The notes: generated by a model from the sequence alone, not told the origin. A DNA stretch of 64,000 nucleotides from Halomonas daqiaonensis (GCF_900109725.1 NZ_FOBC01000017.1:24797-88796), one strand, 5' to 3'; shown: positions 53,985 to 63,364, counted from the first letter of the stretch. Numbers and translations are program-made.

Positions 53985-55016
53985 ATGGCCCGTGCCCCCT
54001 TCGAACTCGCCGGCACCCGCGTGGCGGCAGGCTCGCGTAGCCAGATCGACGTGCCGGTAGCGCGCCTCTACACTCATGCTCCGCTCTATATTCCCGTCGA
54101 GGTGGTGCACGGCCGCCAGTCGGGCCCGGTGATGCTGGTCTGCGGCGGGATCCACGGCGACGAGATCAACGGCGTGGAGATCGTGCGCCGGCTGCTGCGC
54201 TCGAAGCAACTCCAGGGGCTGCGCGGTACGCTGATCGCCTCGCCGATTGTCAACGTCTTCGGTTTCGTTCAGCACAGCCGCTACCTGCCGGACCGTCGTG
54301 ACCTCAACCGCTGCTTCCCGGGCAGTGAGTCAGGCTCGCTGGGTGGTCGGGTGGCGGCACTGTTCCGCGAGCAGATCGTCGATCACGCCACGCACATCGT
54401 CGACCTGCATACCGGCGCCATTCACCGTACCAATCTCCCGCAGATCCGGGCTCAACTGACCCCCGGGGGGGAGACTGAGCGCATGGCCAATGCCTTTGGC
54501 GCGCCGGTGATTCTCAACGCAGAGCTGCGCGAGGGCAGCCTGCGCCACTATGCGCAGAATCGCGGCATCCCGGTGCTTACCTACGAGGCCGGCGAGGCGC
54601 TGCGCTTCGACCAATGGGCGATCACCCCGGGGGTGCGGGGCGTGCTGCGCGTGATGCGTCGGCTGGGCATGTTGACCGGTGAGCATCGCCGTCGCCCGGT
54701 ACCGGCTGCGGAGGTTGCCAACGGTTCGAGCTGGGCTCGGGCACCCATCGACGGCATCCTGCGCCCGAAGGTGCGCCTCGGGGCACGGGTATCAGAGGGC
54801 GAACTGCTGGGGCGAGTAGCGGACGCCTTCGGTAACGCCGAGGGCGAGGTGCGCTCCGTGGCTGATGGCATCGTCATCGGCATGAGTCGGTTGCCGCTGG
54901 CCAATGAAGGCGAGGCGCTGTTCCATATCGCTCGTTTCGATGCCATCGAGGAGGCCGAGAGTGCCATCGAGGACTTCCACTCCAGCCTGGAATCGCCTCC
55001 CGACCCGCTCAACTGA
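53985..55016 (+). CDS. Succinylglutamate desuccinylase/aspartoacylase-family protein
   Basis: A 343-residue zinc carboxypeptidase-like deacylase. Zinc ligands are His and Glu in GGIHGDEINGVEIV (~58) and His in VDLHTGAI (~143); the catalytic Glu is in YEAGEALRFD (~207). A C-terminal beta domain follows with ARVSEGELLGRVADAFG. Likely removes an acyl group from an amino acid; not the arginine-pathway AstE itself, as no ast genes are present. Start follows AAGGAG. Confidence 0.85.
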   Translation: MARAPFELAGTRVAAGSRSQIDVPVARLYTHAPLYIPVEVVHGRQSGPVMLVCGGIHGDEINGVEIVRRLLRSKQLQGLRGTLIASPIVNVFGFVQHSRYLPDRRDLNRCFPGSESGSLGGRVAALFREQIVDHATHIVDLHTGAIHRTNLPQIRAQLTPGGETERMANAFGAPVILNAELREGSLRHYAQNRGIPVLTYEAGEALRFDQWAITPGVRGVLRVMRRLGMLTGEHRRRPVPAAEVANGSSWARAPIDGILRPKVRLGARVSEGELLGRVADAFGNAEGEVRSVADGIVIGMSRLPLANEGEALFHIARFDAIEEAESAIEDFHSSLESPPDPLN

Positions 55017-55083
55017 GCCGGCTAAAATACAGACGGCGCCGATTGCTCGGCGTCGTGTCCTGTCCGGGGGTGGGCCGACGGCC

Positions 55084-56088
55084 TCAGGCCACGGCGGCGG
55101 CTTCGTGCTCGGGAACCAGGCTCAAGGCATCGTCGAAGACACGCAGGCAGGCGCCGTCGAGATGACCGTTCTCGGAGAGGTGACGGCGGAACTTACGTCC
55201 GCCCGGCTGGCCCTGAAAGAGACCCAGCAGGTGGCGGGTGATGTGGTTGAGCTTGGCCCCTTCTTCCAGCCGCCGTGCGATGTAGGGGCGTAAGGCCCGG
55301 GCCGCCGCATGGCGGCTTTCTGCCGGGCCCGGCACGCCGTAGAGGGCCTCGTCGACGCCAGCGAGCAGCCAGGGGTTCTGGTAGGCCTCGCGACCGACCA
55401 TCACGCTATCCACGAGTTCCAGCTGTTCCCGGCAGGCCTCGAGTGTCTTCAGGCCGCCGTTGATGCCGATATGCAGCTCGGGGCGGCTCGCCTTGAGACG
55501 GTGCACCCGCGGATAGTTGAGGGGCGGGATATCGCGGTTCTCCTTGGGCGATAGCCCCTCCAGCCACGCCTTGCGGGCATGCACGATGAAGGTGTCGCAA
55601 CCGGCATCGGCCACAGTGGCGATGAAGCGCTCGAGATCGGCATCCTCGTCCTGGTCATCGATACCGATGCGGCACTTGACGGTGACCGGGATCGACACCG
55701 CCTCCTGCATGGCGTGCACGGCGGCGGCGACTTTCTCCGGATGACCCATCAGGCAGGCGCCGATCAGGTTGTTCTGCACCCGGTCGCTGGGGCAGCCGAC
55801 GTTGAGGTTGACCTCGTCATAGCCCCACGCCTCGGCGATGGCCGCGCACTCGGCGAGCTCGCCCGCGTCGCTGCCGCCCAACTGCAGGGCGAGTGGATGC
55901 TCCACGTCATCGAAGCCCAGGAAACGCTCGCGCGGGCTGCCGTGCAGGATGGCGCCGGTGGTCACCATCTCGGTGTAGAGCAGGGCGCGCCGGGTCAGGG
56001 TCCGGGCGAACGCGCGGTAGTCGCGGGTCGTCCAGTCCATCATGGGGGCCACTGAAAATGTGCGGTCGAGTTCGGGCATCGCTATCAC
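55084..56088 (-). CDS. dusA: tRNA-dihydrouridine synthase A
   Basis: Reduces U20/U20a of tRNA with FMN and NADPH. The 334-residue protein begins PELDRTFSVAPMMDWTTRDY, the DusA hallmark. The catalytic Cys is in LNVGCPSDRVQNNLIGACLM (~100) and GINGGLKTLEACRE is in the FMN barrel. The start is GTG 56088 or ATG 56079; neither has a clear site. The first codons of this gene are a known integration target for genomic islands, and a second diverged copy of its start lies at 56905-56990. Confidence 0.92.
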   Translation of the reverse strand: MIAMPELDRTFSVAPMMDWTTRDYRAFARTLTRRALLYTEMVTTGAILHGSPRERFLGFDDVEHPLALQLGGSDAGELAECAAIAEAWGYDEVNLNVGCPSDRVQNNLIGACLMGHPEKVAAAVHAMQEAVSIPVTVKCRIGIDDQDEDADLERFIATVADAGCDTFIVHARKAWLEGLSPKENRDIPPLNYPRVHRLKASRPELHIGINGGLKTLEACREQLELVDSVMVGREAYQNPWLLAGVDEALYGVPGPAESRHAAARALRPYIARRLEEGAKLNHITRHLLGLFQGQPGGRKFRRHLSENGHLDGACLRVFDDALSLVPEHEAAAVA

Positions 56089-56173
56089 GGGGTTATGCGG
56101 GAAAGGGCCGGCATTCTAGCAAGACGGGGCGAATTTTGACCATCGTTGGTGGTCGCGGTGGGTTATCCAGAGC

Positions 56174-56530
56174 TCAGTGGCCTGGGTGTGAACCATTCTC
56201 GCCGGCGGCGCGGGCGATGGCGTCGGAGGCCCACTGGTTCAGGCTCTTGCCGGAGGCTTGCGCGGCGATGCTGGCCGCGGCGTGTACCTCGGGGGGAATG
56301 CGCAGCATCACACGGCCGGATGCCGGCTTGAGCGGCTCGCGGCCGGTGGCGCGGCAGTCCTCCAGGTAGTGGTCGACGGCCACATGGAAGGCGTCGGTCA
56401 GCTCCGCGACGCTCTCGCCGTGGAAGCTGATCCGGTCGGCGATCCCGAGCACATGGCCGACGAACACCTCGTCTTCGGCGTCGAACTCGATGCGGGCGGT
56501 GTAGCCCTTATACTTGATCACGTTGGTCAT
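56174..56530 (-). CDS. hicB: HicB-family antitoxin
   Basis: A 118-residue antitoxin with the partial RNase H-like fold NVIKYKGYTARIEFDAEDEV, VLGIADRISFHGESVAEL and a C-terminal ribbon-helix-helix-like part GRVMLRIPPEVHAAASIAA. It neutralises HicA and represses its operon. Start overlaps the hicA remnant stop by 4 nt. The antitoxin appears intact although the toxin gene is frameshifted. Confidence 0.88.
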   Translation of the reverse strand: MTNVIKYKGYTARIEFDAEDEVFVGHVLGIADRISFHGESVAELTDAFHVAVDHYLEDCRATGREPLKPASGRVMLRIPPEVHAAASIAAQASGKSLNQWASDAIARAAGENGSHPGH

Positions 56531-56783
56531 GGTCTGATTCCTCTCTCGTCCAGCCAGGCGCGCACGTCCTCGACCTGATACTTCTTGGCCTCCTTGCCGG
56601 GGTGGGGGCGGTGCAGGTAGAGCCGGCCACCGTCGCCCAGCTCGAAAGCGACGCGCGACCCGTCGCCTTCCCGCACCTCGCCGCCCAAGGCAACGACAAG
56701 CGCCTCGATGTCGGCGAACGCTATCCCGCTGGCTGTGGGATGACGATAGACGGCGCCAGGGTCCTGCGGTGCTTGGTTTTCAT
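56527..56783 (-). pseudogene. hicA: HicA toxin with a one-base deletion
   Basis: From ATG 56783 the frame gives MKTKHRRTL and then, if continued, a stop after 20 codons. Adding one base after CTGGC restores AVYRHPTASGIAFADIEALV, LGGEVREGDGSRVAFELG, LYLHRPHPGKEAKKYQ and VEDVRAWLDERG, a complete HicA mRNA-cleaving dsRBD-like toxin with its catalytic His in HRPHP. The 257-nt length is one short of whole codons. No alternative start restores it. Confidence 0.82.
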
Positions 56784-57099
56784 TCGATAATGATAGCGCC
56801 GGATGATATCAGCGTGCAACGCTCAGGCGTCGCGGCCGATGGCTCAGAGAGGGGAAACTGTTTCGCGTTGCTGCGAATTTGCTACAGGAAGGCTGTGATG
56901 CCCGTGAATGCTGGGGTGGGTTCCGATCCACATCGGTGCGACGGAGAAAGTACGTTCGAGCTGGGGTATCGGCATCACGGAACCGTGGGCCGCAGGGGTA
57001 GACGGCCCAGCCCTTGTTCTGTGGGGGCTCAAGATATTTTGCACCGGGCCGATCTATTGGTTGAACAGCGTCTTCACACCATAACAACGGCGAACCTCC
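56784..57099. other. 316-nt gap with chemoreceptor promoter region
   Basis: Besides the dusA-like fragment at 56905-56990 no gene is seen; the gap must hold promoters for the hicA remnant and the chemoreceptor. Confidence 0.5.
56905..56990 (-). pseudogene. Remnant of a second dusA 5' end
   Basis: From ATG 56975 the minus strand reads MPIPQLERTFSVAPMWIGT, compared with MPELDRTFSVAPMMDWT in dusA. About 36 of 50 bases match around the start codon by eye. It is in the same orientation and ~896 nt upstream. This is the pattern left when an island integrates in the 5' end of dusA, giving a new start to the gene and displacing the old one. Confidence 0.65.
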
Positions 57100-58776
57100 A
57101 TGCTTGCACGACTCAACCGGATAAACGTCAAATACACACTCGCCTTCATTGGCGTCGCTCTGGCGCTGCTGATCGTCTTTGCAGCCGATGCGCTGCTGGT
57201 CAACTCGATCAAGCAGCGCATGACCACCTTTAGCGGGGCCTTCAATCCTGCGATTTCTGCGGTGCTGAATGCCGATCGTGACCTCTACCAGGCCCGCCTG
57301 GCCGAACGGGAGCTGCTGGATGAAGCCCCCGGTAGCGAGGCCGCCGAGGCCTGGCGCCAGGACCACCTCGAGAACGCCGCCCAAGCCCAGGAGCGTATGG
57401 AGGCCTTTCTCGACTTGCTGAGTGACTACCCGACCATTACCCAGGCGCTTGGCGAGTTTGAAGCCCGTTTCTCCAAGTGGTTCGACGCCTCCACGGCGGT
57501 CTTTGACCTTCATGCAGCGGGCGACCTGGAAGGCGCCGCCGCCCAGCAGCAGAACGCCTCTCGCGTTGCCTTCCATGATCTGCGCGAGCTCTACAATGTG
57601 GCTGGCGAGCGCGCAGACGATGTCGGAGGGGCGCTCGAGGAGGAGACGCTGGCTAGCGTGGCCGTGCAACAACGCTGGGTGGCTGGCTTTGCCATCATCG
57701 TGTTTCTGCTGGCCTTGGCGGTGGCCCTGGTGGGTCCCAACCTGATGTCGCGGGCCATTCGCCAGGTGAGCGAACGCATACGCGACATCACCGAAGGCGA
57801 AGGGGACTTGACCGCGCGTATCCAGAGCCGCCGCCGCGATGAAATCGGCGAGCTGGCTTGCGAGTTCAACGCCTTCATTGCCCGAATGGATCGCAGTTTC
57901 CAGGCCGTGCGTGATAGCGCGCGCAGTGTCGGCCAGTCCTCCAGCAGCATCGCCGCTGGCAGCGAGGACCTGGCTTCTCGTACCGAGCAGCAGGCATCGG
58001 CGCTGCAGGAGACAGCCTCCAGCATGGAGGAGATGTCGTCCATCGTGTCCCAGAACAGCGAGACGGCCCGCCATGCCGACGGCGTTTCTACCGAAGCCGC
58101 CAACAAGGCCGAGCTGGGCATCCAGGAAGTCGAGCGGCTTGCAGAGATGATGCAGGCTCTCGAAGGCAGTTCACGTCGCGTGGGGGAGATCATCGAAGTC
58201 ATCGACTCCATCGCCTTTCAGACCAACATCTTGGCGCTGAACGCCTCGGTGGAGGCGGCGCGGGCCGGTGAGCACGGCAAGGGGTTCGCCGTGGTCGCCA
58301 GCGAAGTGCGCATGCTGGCCAGTCGCAGTGCCCAGTCTGCCCAGGAGATCCGCCGCATGGTCGGGGAGATCAGTTCGCATATCGCCGATGGGGTGAAGCA
58401 GACCAACCGAAGCAAGGAAGGTTTCGAGGCCACTGTCACCGGTATTCGTCGGGTCTCAGGCCTGATGAACGAGATTGCGCTGGCGGTTAAGGAGCAGGAA
58501 TTAGGCATTCAACAAGTGGGAACCGCCGTCACTCAGATGGATAGCGCCACTCAGCAGAATGTAAGTCTCGTCAGCGAAACCTCTCACGCCGCCTCAGAGA
58601 TGCAAAGCACCGCCCAGCGCCTGCTCGACCTGGTCATGGCATTCAAACTGAGCGAAACCAGCGACACCATGCCTTCGAGGCCGGCCGTCTCACTGCCAGC
58701 GAAATCCGCTGCTCGTTTGTCGCTAGCCGATGCCAGTGAAGCTGAATGGGAGGCTTGGGAGACAAGTCACAGCTAG
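57100..58776 (+). CDS. Methyl-accepting chemotaxis protein
   Basis: A 558-residue chemoreceptor. Two membrane helices (~12-31 and ~191-212) enclose a ~160-residue periplasmic four-helix ligand domain. A HAMP domain (RQVSERIRDITEGEGDLTARI) and a cytoplasmic helical hairpin follow, whose tip VEAARAGEHGKGFAVVASEVR binds CheA/CheW. The C-terminus EAEWEAWETSHS is not the full NWETF methyltransferase tether. Ligand unknown. No che genes are near. Confidence 0.93.
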   Translation: MLARLNRINVKYTLAFIGVALALLIVFAADALLVNSIKQRMTTFSGAFNPAISAVLNADRDLYQARLAERELLDEAPGSEAAEAWRQDHLENAAQAQERMEAFLDLLSDYPTITQALGEFEARFSKWFDASTAVFDLHAAGDLEGAAAQQQNASRVAFHDLRELYNVAGERADDVGGALEEETLASVAVQQRWVAGFAIIVFLLALAVALVGPNLMSRAIRQVSERIRDITEGEGDLTARIQSRRRDEIGELACEFNAFIARMDRSFQAVRDSARSVGQSSSSIAAGSEDLASRTEQQASALQETASSMEEMSSIVSQNSETARHADGVSTEAANKAELGIQEVERLAEMMQALEGSSRRVGEIIEVIDSIAFQTNILALNASVEAARAGEHGKGFAVVASEVRMLASRSAQSAQEIRRMVGEISSHIADGVKQTNRSKEGFEATVTGIRRVSGLMNEIALAVKEQELGIQQVGTAVTQMDSATQQNVSLVSETSHAASEMQSTAQRLLDLVMAFKLSETSDTMPSRPAVSLPAKSAARLSLADASEAEWEAWETSHS

Positions 58777-58913
58777 GGACTGATAGGCCCTCATGGCTGA
58801 CAGTCACGGCAGCCTGTAGCCCGAGCTGTTCCTGCCGGAGTCCACAGGCCTTCACGATGCCACTGCTGGGTAAGATCATCTCGGTAGGGGCGGCAAAACT
58901 CGACACGCAGAAA

Positions 58914-58943
58914 CACCAAGGCCCGCATCAGCGGGCCTTGGTG
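58914..58943 (-). terminator. Terminator of the cold-shock gene
   Basis: Perfect 13-bp stem CACCAAGGCCCGC / GCGGGCCTTGGTG with loop ATCA. In the minus direction it is followed by TTTCTG, placed 41 nt after the CspA-family stop. Confidence 0.75.
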
Positions 58944-58983
58944 CTCGGCGTCTTGCGACGCGATGGGTCTGTCTGATCGGTGA

Positions 58984-59187
58984 TCAGATGACTTCGATGT
59001 TCGAAGCCTGCAGGCCTTTCTTGCCCTGAACCACATCGAAGGAGACCTGCTGGCCGTCCTGAAGGGACTTGAAGCCGTCTGCCTTGATTTCGGAGAAATG
59101 GGCAAAGAGATCATCGCCACCGTCGGTCGGGGTAATGAAGCCAAAGCCTTTTGCGTCGTTGAACCACTTAACTGTGCCAGTAGACAT
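58984..59187 (-). CDS. CspA-family cold-shock protein
   Basis: A 67-residue single-domain RNA/DNA-binding protein. The RNP1 motif is KGFGFITP (13-20) and RNP2 DLFAHFSEI (26-34). Starts [15 protein letters not shown] behind AAAGGAGA. The 289-nt gap upstream leaves room for a long structured leader as is usual for cold-regulated csp genes, though I see no definite structure. Confidence 0.95.
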   Translation of the reverse strand: MSTGTVKWFNDAKGFGFITPTDGGDDLFAHFSEIKADGFKSLQDGQQVSFDVVQGKKGLQASNIEVI

Positions 59188-59476
59188 ATTCTGTCTCCTT
59201 TAGCGCTATGCGCTTGATACGAATTACCGGGTAATGCCCCGAGTGCTAGTGGGTCAAACAAGGGGATATAACCAGACAACCGAAAGGATTCGACTACTAC
59301 TGACAATATGCATCTTGCTTACCAACTGCTGCTACGGTGTCACGTATAGCGCCCGTCGTCAATGCCTTGTGTGACGTTGCGGGTATCCCGATATGGTAGA
59401 GGAGGAAGTCGAGGTCGCAGCTGGCGTCTCTCGACCATAGCCACCCCTAGCTACCACCATTCAGGAGGAGCAGAAC

Positions 59477-59716
59477 ATGAGCGGCGATCTTACCGAGAAT
59501 CAAATGGAGCTTCTGGCTCGAGTGCTGCAGCATGGCGGGACCTTGGCTTCACCCTTCGGTCACCCGGGCGAGGACAGCCTGCTGGAGGAGGTGCTTGAGA
59601 ACATCGACGACCTCGAGGCCAGGGGACTGATCATGGTCAACCGCACGCGAGGGAGCGATGAGCCTGAGCGTATCACCCTGAGCGAGCAGGGCTATGACGC
59701 CCTGGGCATGGCTTAG
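59477..59716 (+). CDS. Small protein, winged-helix-like
   Basis: A 79-residue protein, MSGDLTENQMELLARVLQHG, ending ERITLSEQGYDALGMA. The layout (LEEVLENIDDLEARGLI then RITLSEQGYDAL) resembles a mini winged helix, as in small MarR- or RepC-like DNA-binding proteins. A good site CAGGAGGAGC stands upstream. Function unknown. Confidence 0.7.
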   Translation: MSGDLTENQMELLARVLQHGGTLASPFGHPGEDSLLEEVLENIDDLEARGLIMVNRTRGSDEPERITLSEQGYDALGMA

Positions 59717-59853
59717 GAGCCGTCCGACGACGCGGGAGGCCATCGACTTGACCCTGATTACCGGGGGCAGGTGCGATAGGGTATCCAGGGAGCAGAGCAG
59801 TATCGTCCCGGCATTGCCGGCAACAGCTGTCGGCAACAACAGGAGGCAGATTC

Positions 59854-60177
59854 ATGGCGGAGAGGAAGCAGGAACTGGAGGCACTGCGTGACGAGCTGAT
59901 CGACCGGTTCGAGCGCTACAAGGCCCACAAGGAGCAGCGGGACGGCCCGCTGGATAAGGACATGGAGGACCAGTCCATCGAGTTGCAGAACGATGAGGTG
60001 GTCGAGGCGCTGCAGCAGGAAGCCGAGGATGAGCTTCGCCAGGTCATGCATGCCCTCAAGCGCATAGACGAAGGCGAGGGTGATGTCTGCGAGCAGTGTG
60101 ACGAGCCCATCGATGCTCGCCGGCTGAAGGCCGTACCCTACACTACGGTCTGTCGCGAGTGTGCCGAGCTCGGCTGA
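59854..60177 (+). CDS. DksA/TraR-type zinc-finger protein
   Basis: A 107-residue protein with an N-terminal coiled coil rich in Glu and Lys and a C4 zinc finger: CEQCDEP near 85 and CREC near 102. It resembles the short DksA paralogues (YbiI type) that act on RNA polymerase; the coiled-coil tip Asp-x-x-Asp motif of true DksA is not clear. Start follows AACAGGAGG. Confidence 0.9.
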   Translation: MAERKQELEALRDELIDRFERYKAHKEQRDGPLDKDMEDQSIELQNDEVVEALQQEAEDELRQVMHALKRIDEGEGDVCEQCDEPIDARRLKAVPYTTVCRECAELG

Positions 60178-60241
60178 GCGGCCGCCCCGTGGACGGGAAT
60201 GATGGTAGTCTAGCGTCTCAGCGACCGGGCGGGAGGCGTGC

Positions 60242-60835
60242 ATGACGGCGTGGTATCGAGTAATGGGGGCTGGTTTGCTGCTGGTGTGGCTGGTCGGCTG
60301 CAGCGGTGGCGAGGAGGAGGCGGCGTCCGAGCCTGCCGAGTCGACCACCACGGCCGAGCCCCGCGAGCCTTCGTCGGAGGCGTCCGCCGAGGCGCCCGAG
60401 GTGCCTCCCTTCGACCAGCCGGTGATGATCGACGTCTCGTCCCGCTTAGGTAGCGATCGGCGCCTGACAGTGGAGGGCGAGACCAACTTGCCCGAGGCGA
60501 CCCGCTTGCAGGTCCTGGTGAAACGCGAGCTCAGCGGGATGCGCTGGCGCGAACGCGTCTCGGTGGAGGAGGGTGGCTTCATGGCCGGCCCCTTCGGCCC
60601 CGGCAGCGGTCTACCCGATGGTGGCTATCGCGTCACGGTCGAGGTGCAGGAGGGTAGCGTGCAGCCACAGTCCGTGCGTGATCGCCTGGGCGCTGAGAAC
60701 GAGCACCTCAGTGGTCCCCTGGTGGAACAGTCGCGTCATGGCCTGGGGCAGGTGGCCAGCTACAGCCAGCGTTATCTGGTGGGCAACGAGGCGCGCCGCA
60801 CCGTCGATAATGTCGAAGTACTGGAGGTGGAGTGA
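60242..60835 (+). CDS. Lipoprotein of unknown function
   Basis: A 197-residue protein with a lipoprotein signal (VMGAGLLLVWLVGC, lipobox LVGC) and an acidic linker (GGEEEAASEPAES...). The rest is a single beta-rich domain (PVMIDVSSRLGSDRRLTVEG, GPFGPGSGLPDGGYRVTVEV). No family recognised. It is expected in the outer membrane or periplasm. Start follows GGGAGGCGTGC. Confidence 0.75.
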   Translation: MTAWYRVMGAGLLLVWLVGCSGGEEEAASEPAESTTTAEPREPSSEASAEAPEVPPFDQPVMIDVSSRLGSDRRLTVEGETNLPEATRLQVLVKRELSGMRWRERVSVEEGGFMAGPFGPGSGLPDGGYRVTVEVQEGSVQPQSVRDRLGAENEHLSGPLVEQSRHGLGQVASYSQRYLVGNEARRTVDNVEVLEVE

Positions 60836-60839
60836 CGCC

Positions 60840-61427
60840 TCAGAGCGGCTGGAGGCGCCAGTGGGCCACGAGCTTGCCGACCAGGCGGCAGGCCGGAGAC
60901 CAGGGCATGGCTTCATCGCTGTTCTTGCGATAGAACACCAGCTCACCGGTGGGGCCCTGGTTGACCCGGCGAATGGCCAGGATGCCGTCATCGTCGATCA
61001 GGTAGAGGCCGGGCTGGCGGAAGATTTCGCTGGGAGCGATGGCGACCAGGTCCCCCTCAGCGAGGAAGTCGAACTGTTCGCCCGGGGCGGGGGTGACCAG
61101 GTGGCAATCGCCGTCCCAGCGTTGGCCGGGGACTAGCTCGATCGGCAGGTCGATGCCCTTCTGCCTGCCATCCTGCCACGGTAGTGGCGGGTGGCTGTGC
61201 AGGAAGAGGGGCGTAGCCCGAGTGCCCGTTTCTTCGAGCAGGCGCGACAGCGGGCAGTTCAGGGCCTGGGCCAATGCCACCAGCCTCTCGTGGCCGATCT
61301 GCCTGATGGCACCGGATTCCCAGTAGGAAATGGTGACATCGGACACGCCGACCCGGCGCGCCAGGGCCGCCTTATTGAGCTTGGCCTCCAGCCGAAGTTC
61401 CTTGATTCGCGGGCCGAGGGTATCCAT
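60840..61427 (-). CDS. XRE-family regulator with S24/LexA-like domain
   Basis: A 195-residue repressor-like protein. The HTH is LNKAALARRVGVSDVTISYW (~18-37). The C-terminal half has the S24 fold, GEQFDFLAEGDLVAIAP, but the catalytic Ser (expected in GDSM) is replaced by Gln, and the Lys by Arg in LAIRRV. It is therefore not expected to cleave itself; it may be a ligand-controlled regulator. Stop lies 4 nt from the lipoprotein stop (convergent). A phage-repressor origin is possible. Confidence 0.8.
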   Translation of the reverse strand: MDTLGPRIKELRLEAKLNKAALARRVGVSDVTISYWESGAIRQIGHERLVALAQALNCPLSRLLEETGTRATPLFLHSHPPLPWQDGRQKGIDLPIELVPGQRWDGDCHLVTPAPGEQFDFLAEGDLVAIAPSEIFRQPGLYLIDDDGILAIRRVNQGPTGELVFYRKNSDEAMPWSPACRLVGKLVAHWRLQPL

Positions 61428-61846
61428 CTAGGCATCCTGTGGGATATTGAGTCGGGTGATCATCTGTGATCGATTTTCATGGTGCAAGGGCCGGTATCAA
61501 CGGTGATTCTGCATTCAACCCCTGCATCAATGCTGGCTCATCACTCGCCACGACACTTGCTCGCCAGTCCCTTCCCCGCTCTGCTCGAGCTTTCCAGCAG
61601 CGCATCGACCACGGCCCGGCCGATGCCGCTGGAGGCACCGGTGACCAAGGCCGTGAAGCCGTCGGGGAGTCGCGAGAGCATGAAGAGCCTTGTGTGGGGA
61701 ATTCGGGCTCAAGCATAAATCACGAAGCGGGGGAGATGATTCCCGGTCACGGCTGCCCGGCGTCGACCAGGTGCGTATAATGCGGGGCATTCGCCCGCCC
61801 GGCAGGGCAGGGCAAGCCTCACACCACCGACAGGACCAAGGACGAC
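61428..61846. other. 419-nt region upstream of gltX
   Basis: It holds an SDR gene fragment (61541-61681) and a possible -10 box TATAAT at 61778-61783 placed 64 nt before gltX. No other gene is supported. Confidence 0.5.
61541..61681 (-). pseudogene. Short-chain dehydrogenase N-terminal fragment
   Basis: The minus strand reads MLSRLPDGFTALVTGASSGI then GRAVVDALLE, the NAD-binding start of an SDR, and after 46 codons ends at a TGA. The remaining ~200 residues are gone. Confidence 0.65.
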
Positions 61847-63328
61847 ATGACCGTACGCACTCGTATCGCGCCGTCACCCACCGGCGACCCCCATGTGGGC
61901 ACCGCCTATATCGCCCTGTTCAATCTCTGTTTCGCCCGCCAGTACGGTGGCCAGTTCATCCTTCGCATCGAGGACACCGACCGGGTACGTTCGACCGCGG
62001 AGTCCGAGCAGATGATACTCGACTCGCTGCGCTGGCTAGGGCTGGAATGGGACGAAGGTCCTGATGTGGGGGGGGCTCATGGCCCGTACCGCCAGAGCGA
62101 GCGCGGCGACATCTATGGGGAATATGCCCGTCAGCTGGTCGAGGCCGACCATGCCTTCAAGTGCTACCGCACCAGCGAGGAGCTCGACGAACTGCGCGAG
62201 GCGCGCAAGGCCGCCGGCATGCACCTGGCTCTCAAGCCTGCCGACCTCGCCCTGTCTGCCGAGGAGCAGGCGCGCCGAGAGAAGGAGGGCTGGCCCTTCG
62301 TGGTACGCATGAAGGTGCCCGCCAGCGGCAGCTGCGTGATCGATGACATGCTGCGTGGGGCGATCGAGGTCGATTGGGCCCAGGTGGATGCCCAGATCCT
62401 TCTCAAGTCCGACGGCATGCCCACCTATCACCTGGCCAACGTGGTCGATGACCACCTGATGGGTATCACTCATGTGCTACGCGGCGAGGAATGGATCAAC
62501 TCGGCGCCCAAGCACCAACTGCTCTACGAGTACCTTGGCTGGGAGATGCCGCAGCTCTGCCATATGCCGCTGCTGCGTAACCCCGACAAGTCCAAGCTCT
62601 CCAAGCGCAAGAACCCTACCTCCATCAACTACTACCGGCGCATGGGCTACCTGCCCCAGGCGGTGATCAACTACCTGGGGCGCATGGGCTGGTCGATGCC
62701 TGACGAGCGCGAGAAGTTCAGCCTGGACGAGATGATGAGCCACTTCGATGTCCAGCGAGTGTCGCTTGGTGGGCCAGTGTTCGACCTGGAGAAGCTGACC
62801 TGGCTCAACGGCGTCTACATCCGCGAGGAACTCGACGACAAGGCCTTCCTCAAGGCGCTGATGGAATGGGCCTTCAATGAAGAGTACGTCAGCCAGATCC
62901 TGCCCCAGGTGCGTCCACGGGTGGAGACGCTCTCCCAGGTAGTGCCCCTGGCCGGTCATTTCTTCTCGGGCCTGCCGGCCATTGATGAGGGGAGCTTCGA
63001 TGAGGTCAAGCTCTCCCGTGAAGAGCTGCTCAGGCTGCTGCAGTTCCTGGTATGGCGCTTCGAGGGCGTCCCGGCCTGGCACAAGGAAGCGTTGCTGGAG
63101 GAGGTCAAGACGCTGGCCGGCCACTTCGAGCTGAAGATGAAAGCCTTCCTGGCCCCGGTGTTCATCGCTATCACTGGCTCTAGCTCGAGCACCTCGGTGA
63201 TGGACGCCATGGCGATACTGGGTTCCGACATGACCCGGGCACGCCTGCGCCATGCCATCGAGGTGCTGGGCGGCGTTTCCAAGAAGCAGGCCAAGCGCTT
63301 CGAAAAAGAGTATCGCGAGCTCGCGTGA
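61847..63328 (+). CDS. gltX: Glutamate--tRNA ligase
   Basis: Charges tRNA-Glu. The 493-residue class I synthetase has the HIGH-type motif [11 protein letters not shown] (9-19) and KLSKRKN (~248) as the KMSKS loop. The catalytic domain reads LRIEDTD and DVDWA-type phrases ([13 protein letters not shown]), and the helical anticodon domain is complete to YRELA. Start follows AAGGACGAC. A tRNA-Glu gene lies 157 nt after it. Confidence 0.97.
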   Translation: MTVRTRIAPSPTGDPHVGTAYIALFNLCFARQYGGQFILRIEDTDRVRSTAESEQMILDSLRWLGLEWDEGPDVGGAHGPYRQSERGDIYGEYARQLVEADHAFKCYRTSEELDELREARKAAGMHLALKPADLALSAEEQARREKEGWPFVVRMKVPASGSCVIDDMLRGAIEVDWAQVDAQILLKSDGMPTYHLANVVDDHLMGITHVLRGEEWINSAPKHQLLYEYLGWEMPQLCHMPLLRNPDKSKLSKRKNPTSINYYRRMGYLPQAVINYLGRMGWSMPDEREKFSLDEMMSHFDVQRVSLGGPVFDLEKLTWLNGVYIREELDDKAFLKALMEWAFNEEYVSQILPQVRPRVETLSQVVPLAGHFFSGLPAIDEGSFDEVKLSREELLRLLQFLVWRFEGVPAWHKEALLEEVKTLAGHFELKMKAFLAPVFIAITGSSSSTSVMDAMAILGSDMTRARLRHAIEVLGGVSKKQAKRFEKEYRELA

Positions 63329-63335
63329 TTTGCTG

Positions 63336-63364
63336 TTGACGAAGATGGGGCTTATCAGTAACAT
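63336..63364 (+). promoter_or_regulatory. Promoter of the tRNA-Ala/tRNA-Glu genes
   Basis: TTGACG, a 17-nt spacer, then TAACAT, followed by ACGCCCC, a GC-rich discriminator as expected of a growth-rate/stringently controlled stable-RNA promoter. The tRNA-Ala gene begins 22 nt later. Confidence 0.7.

Noticed and set aside
55035..55060. Imperfect stem-loop between the AstE-like gene and dusA
   Set aside because: Mismatched stem and only a weak T stretch; could be a bidirectional terminator but not supported enough.
61778..61783. TATAAT as a firm gltX promoter
   Set aside because: The -10 is good but no convincing -35 at 16-18 nt was found, so it is mentioned only in the gap entry.
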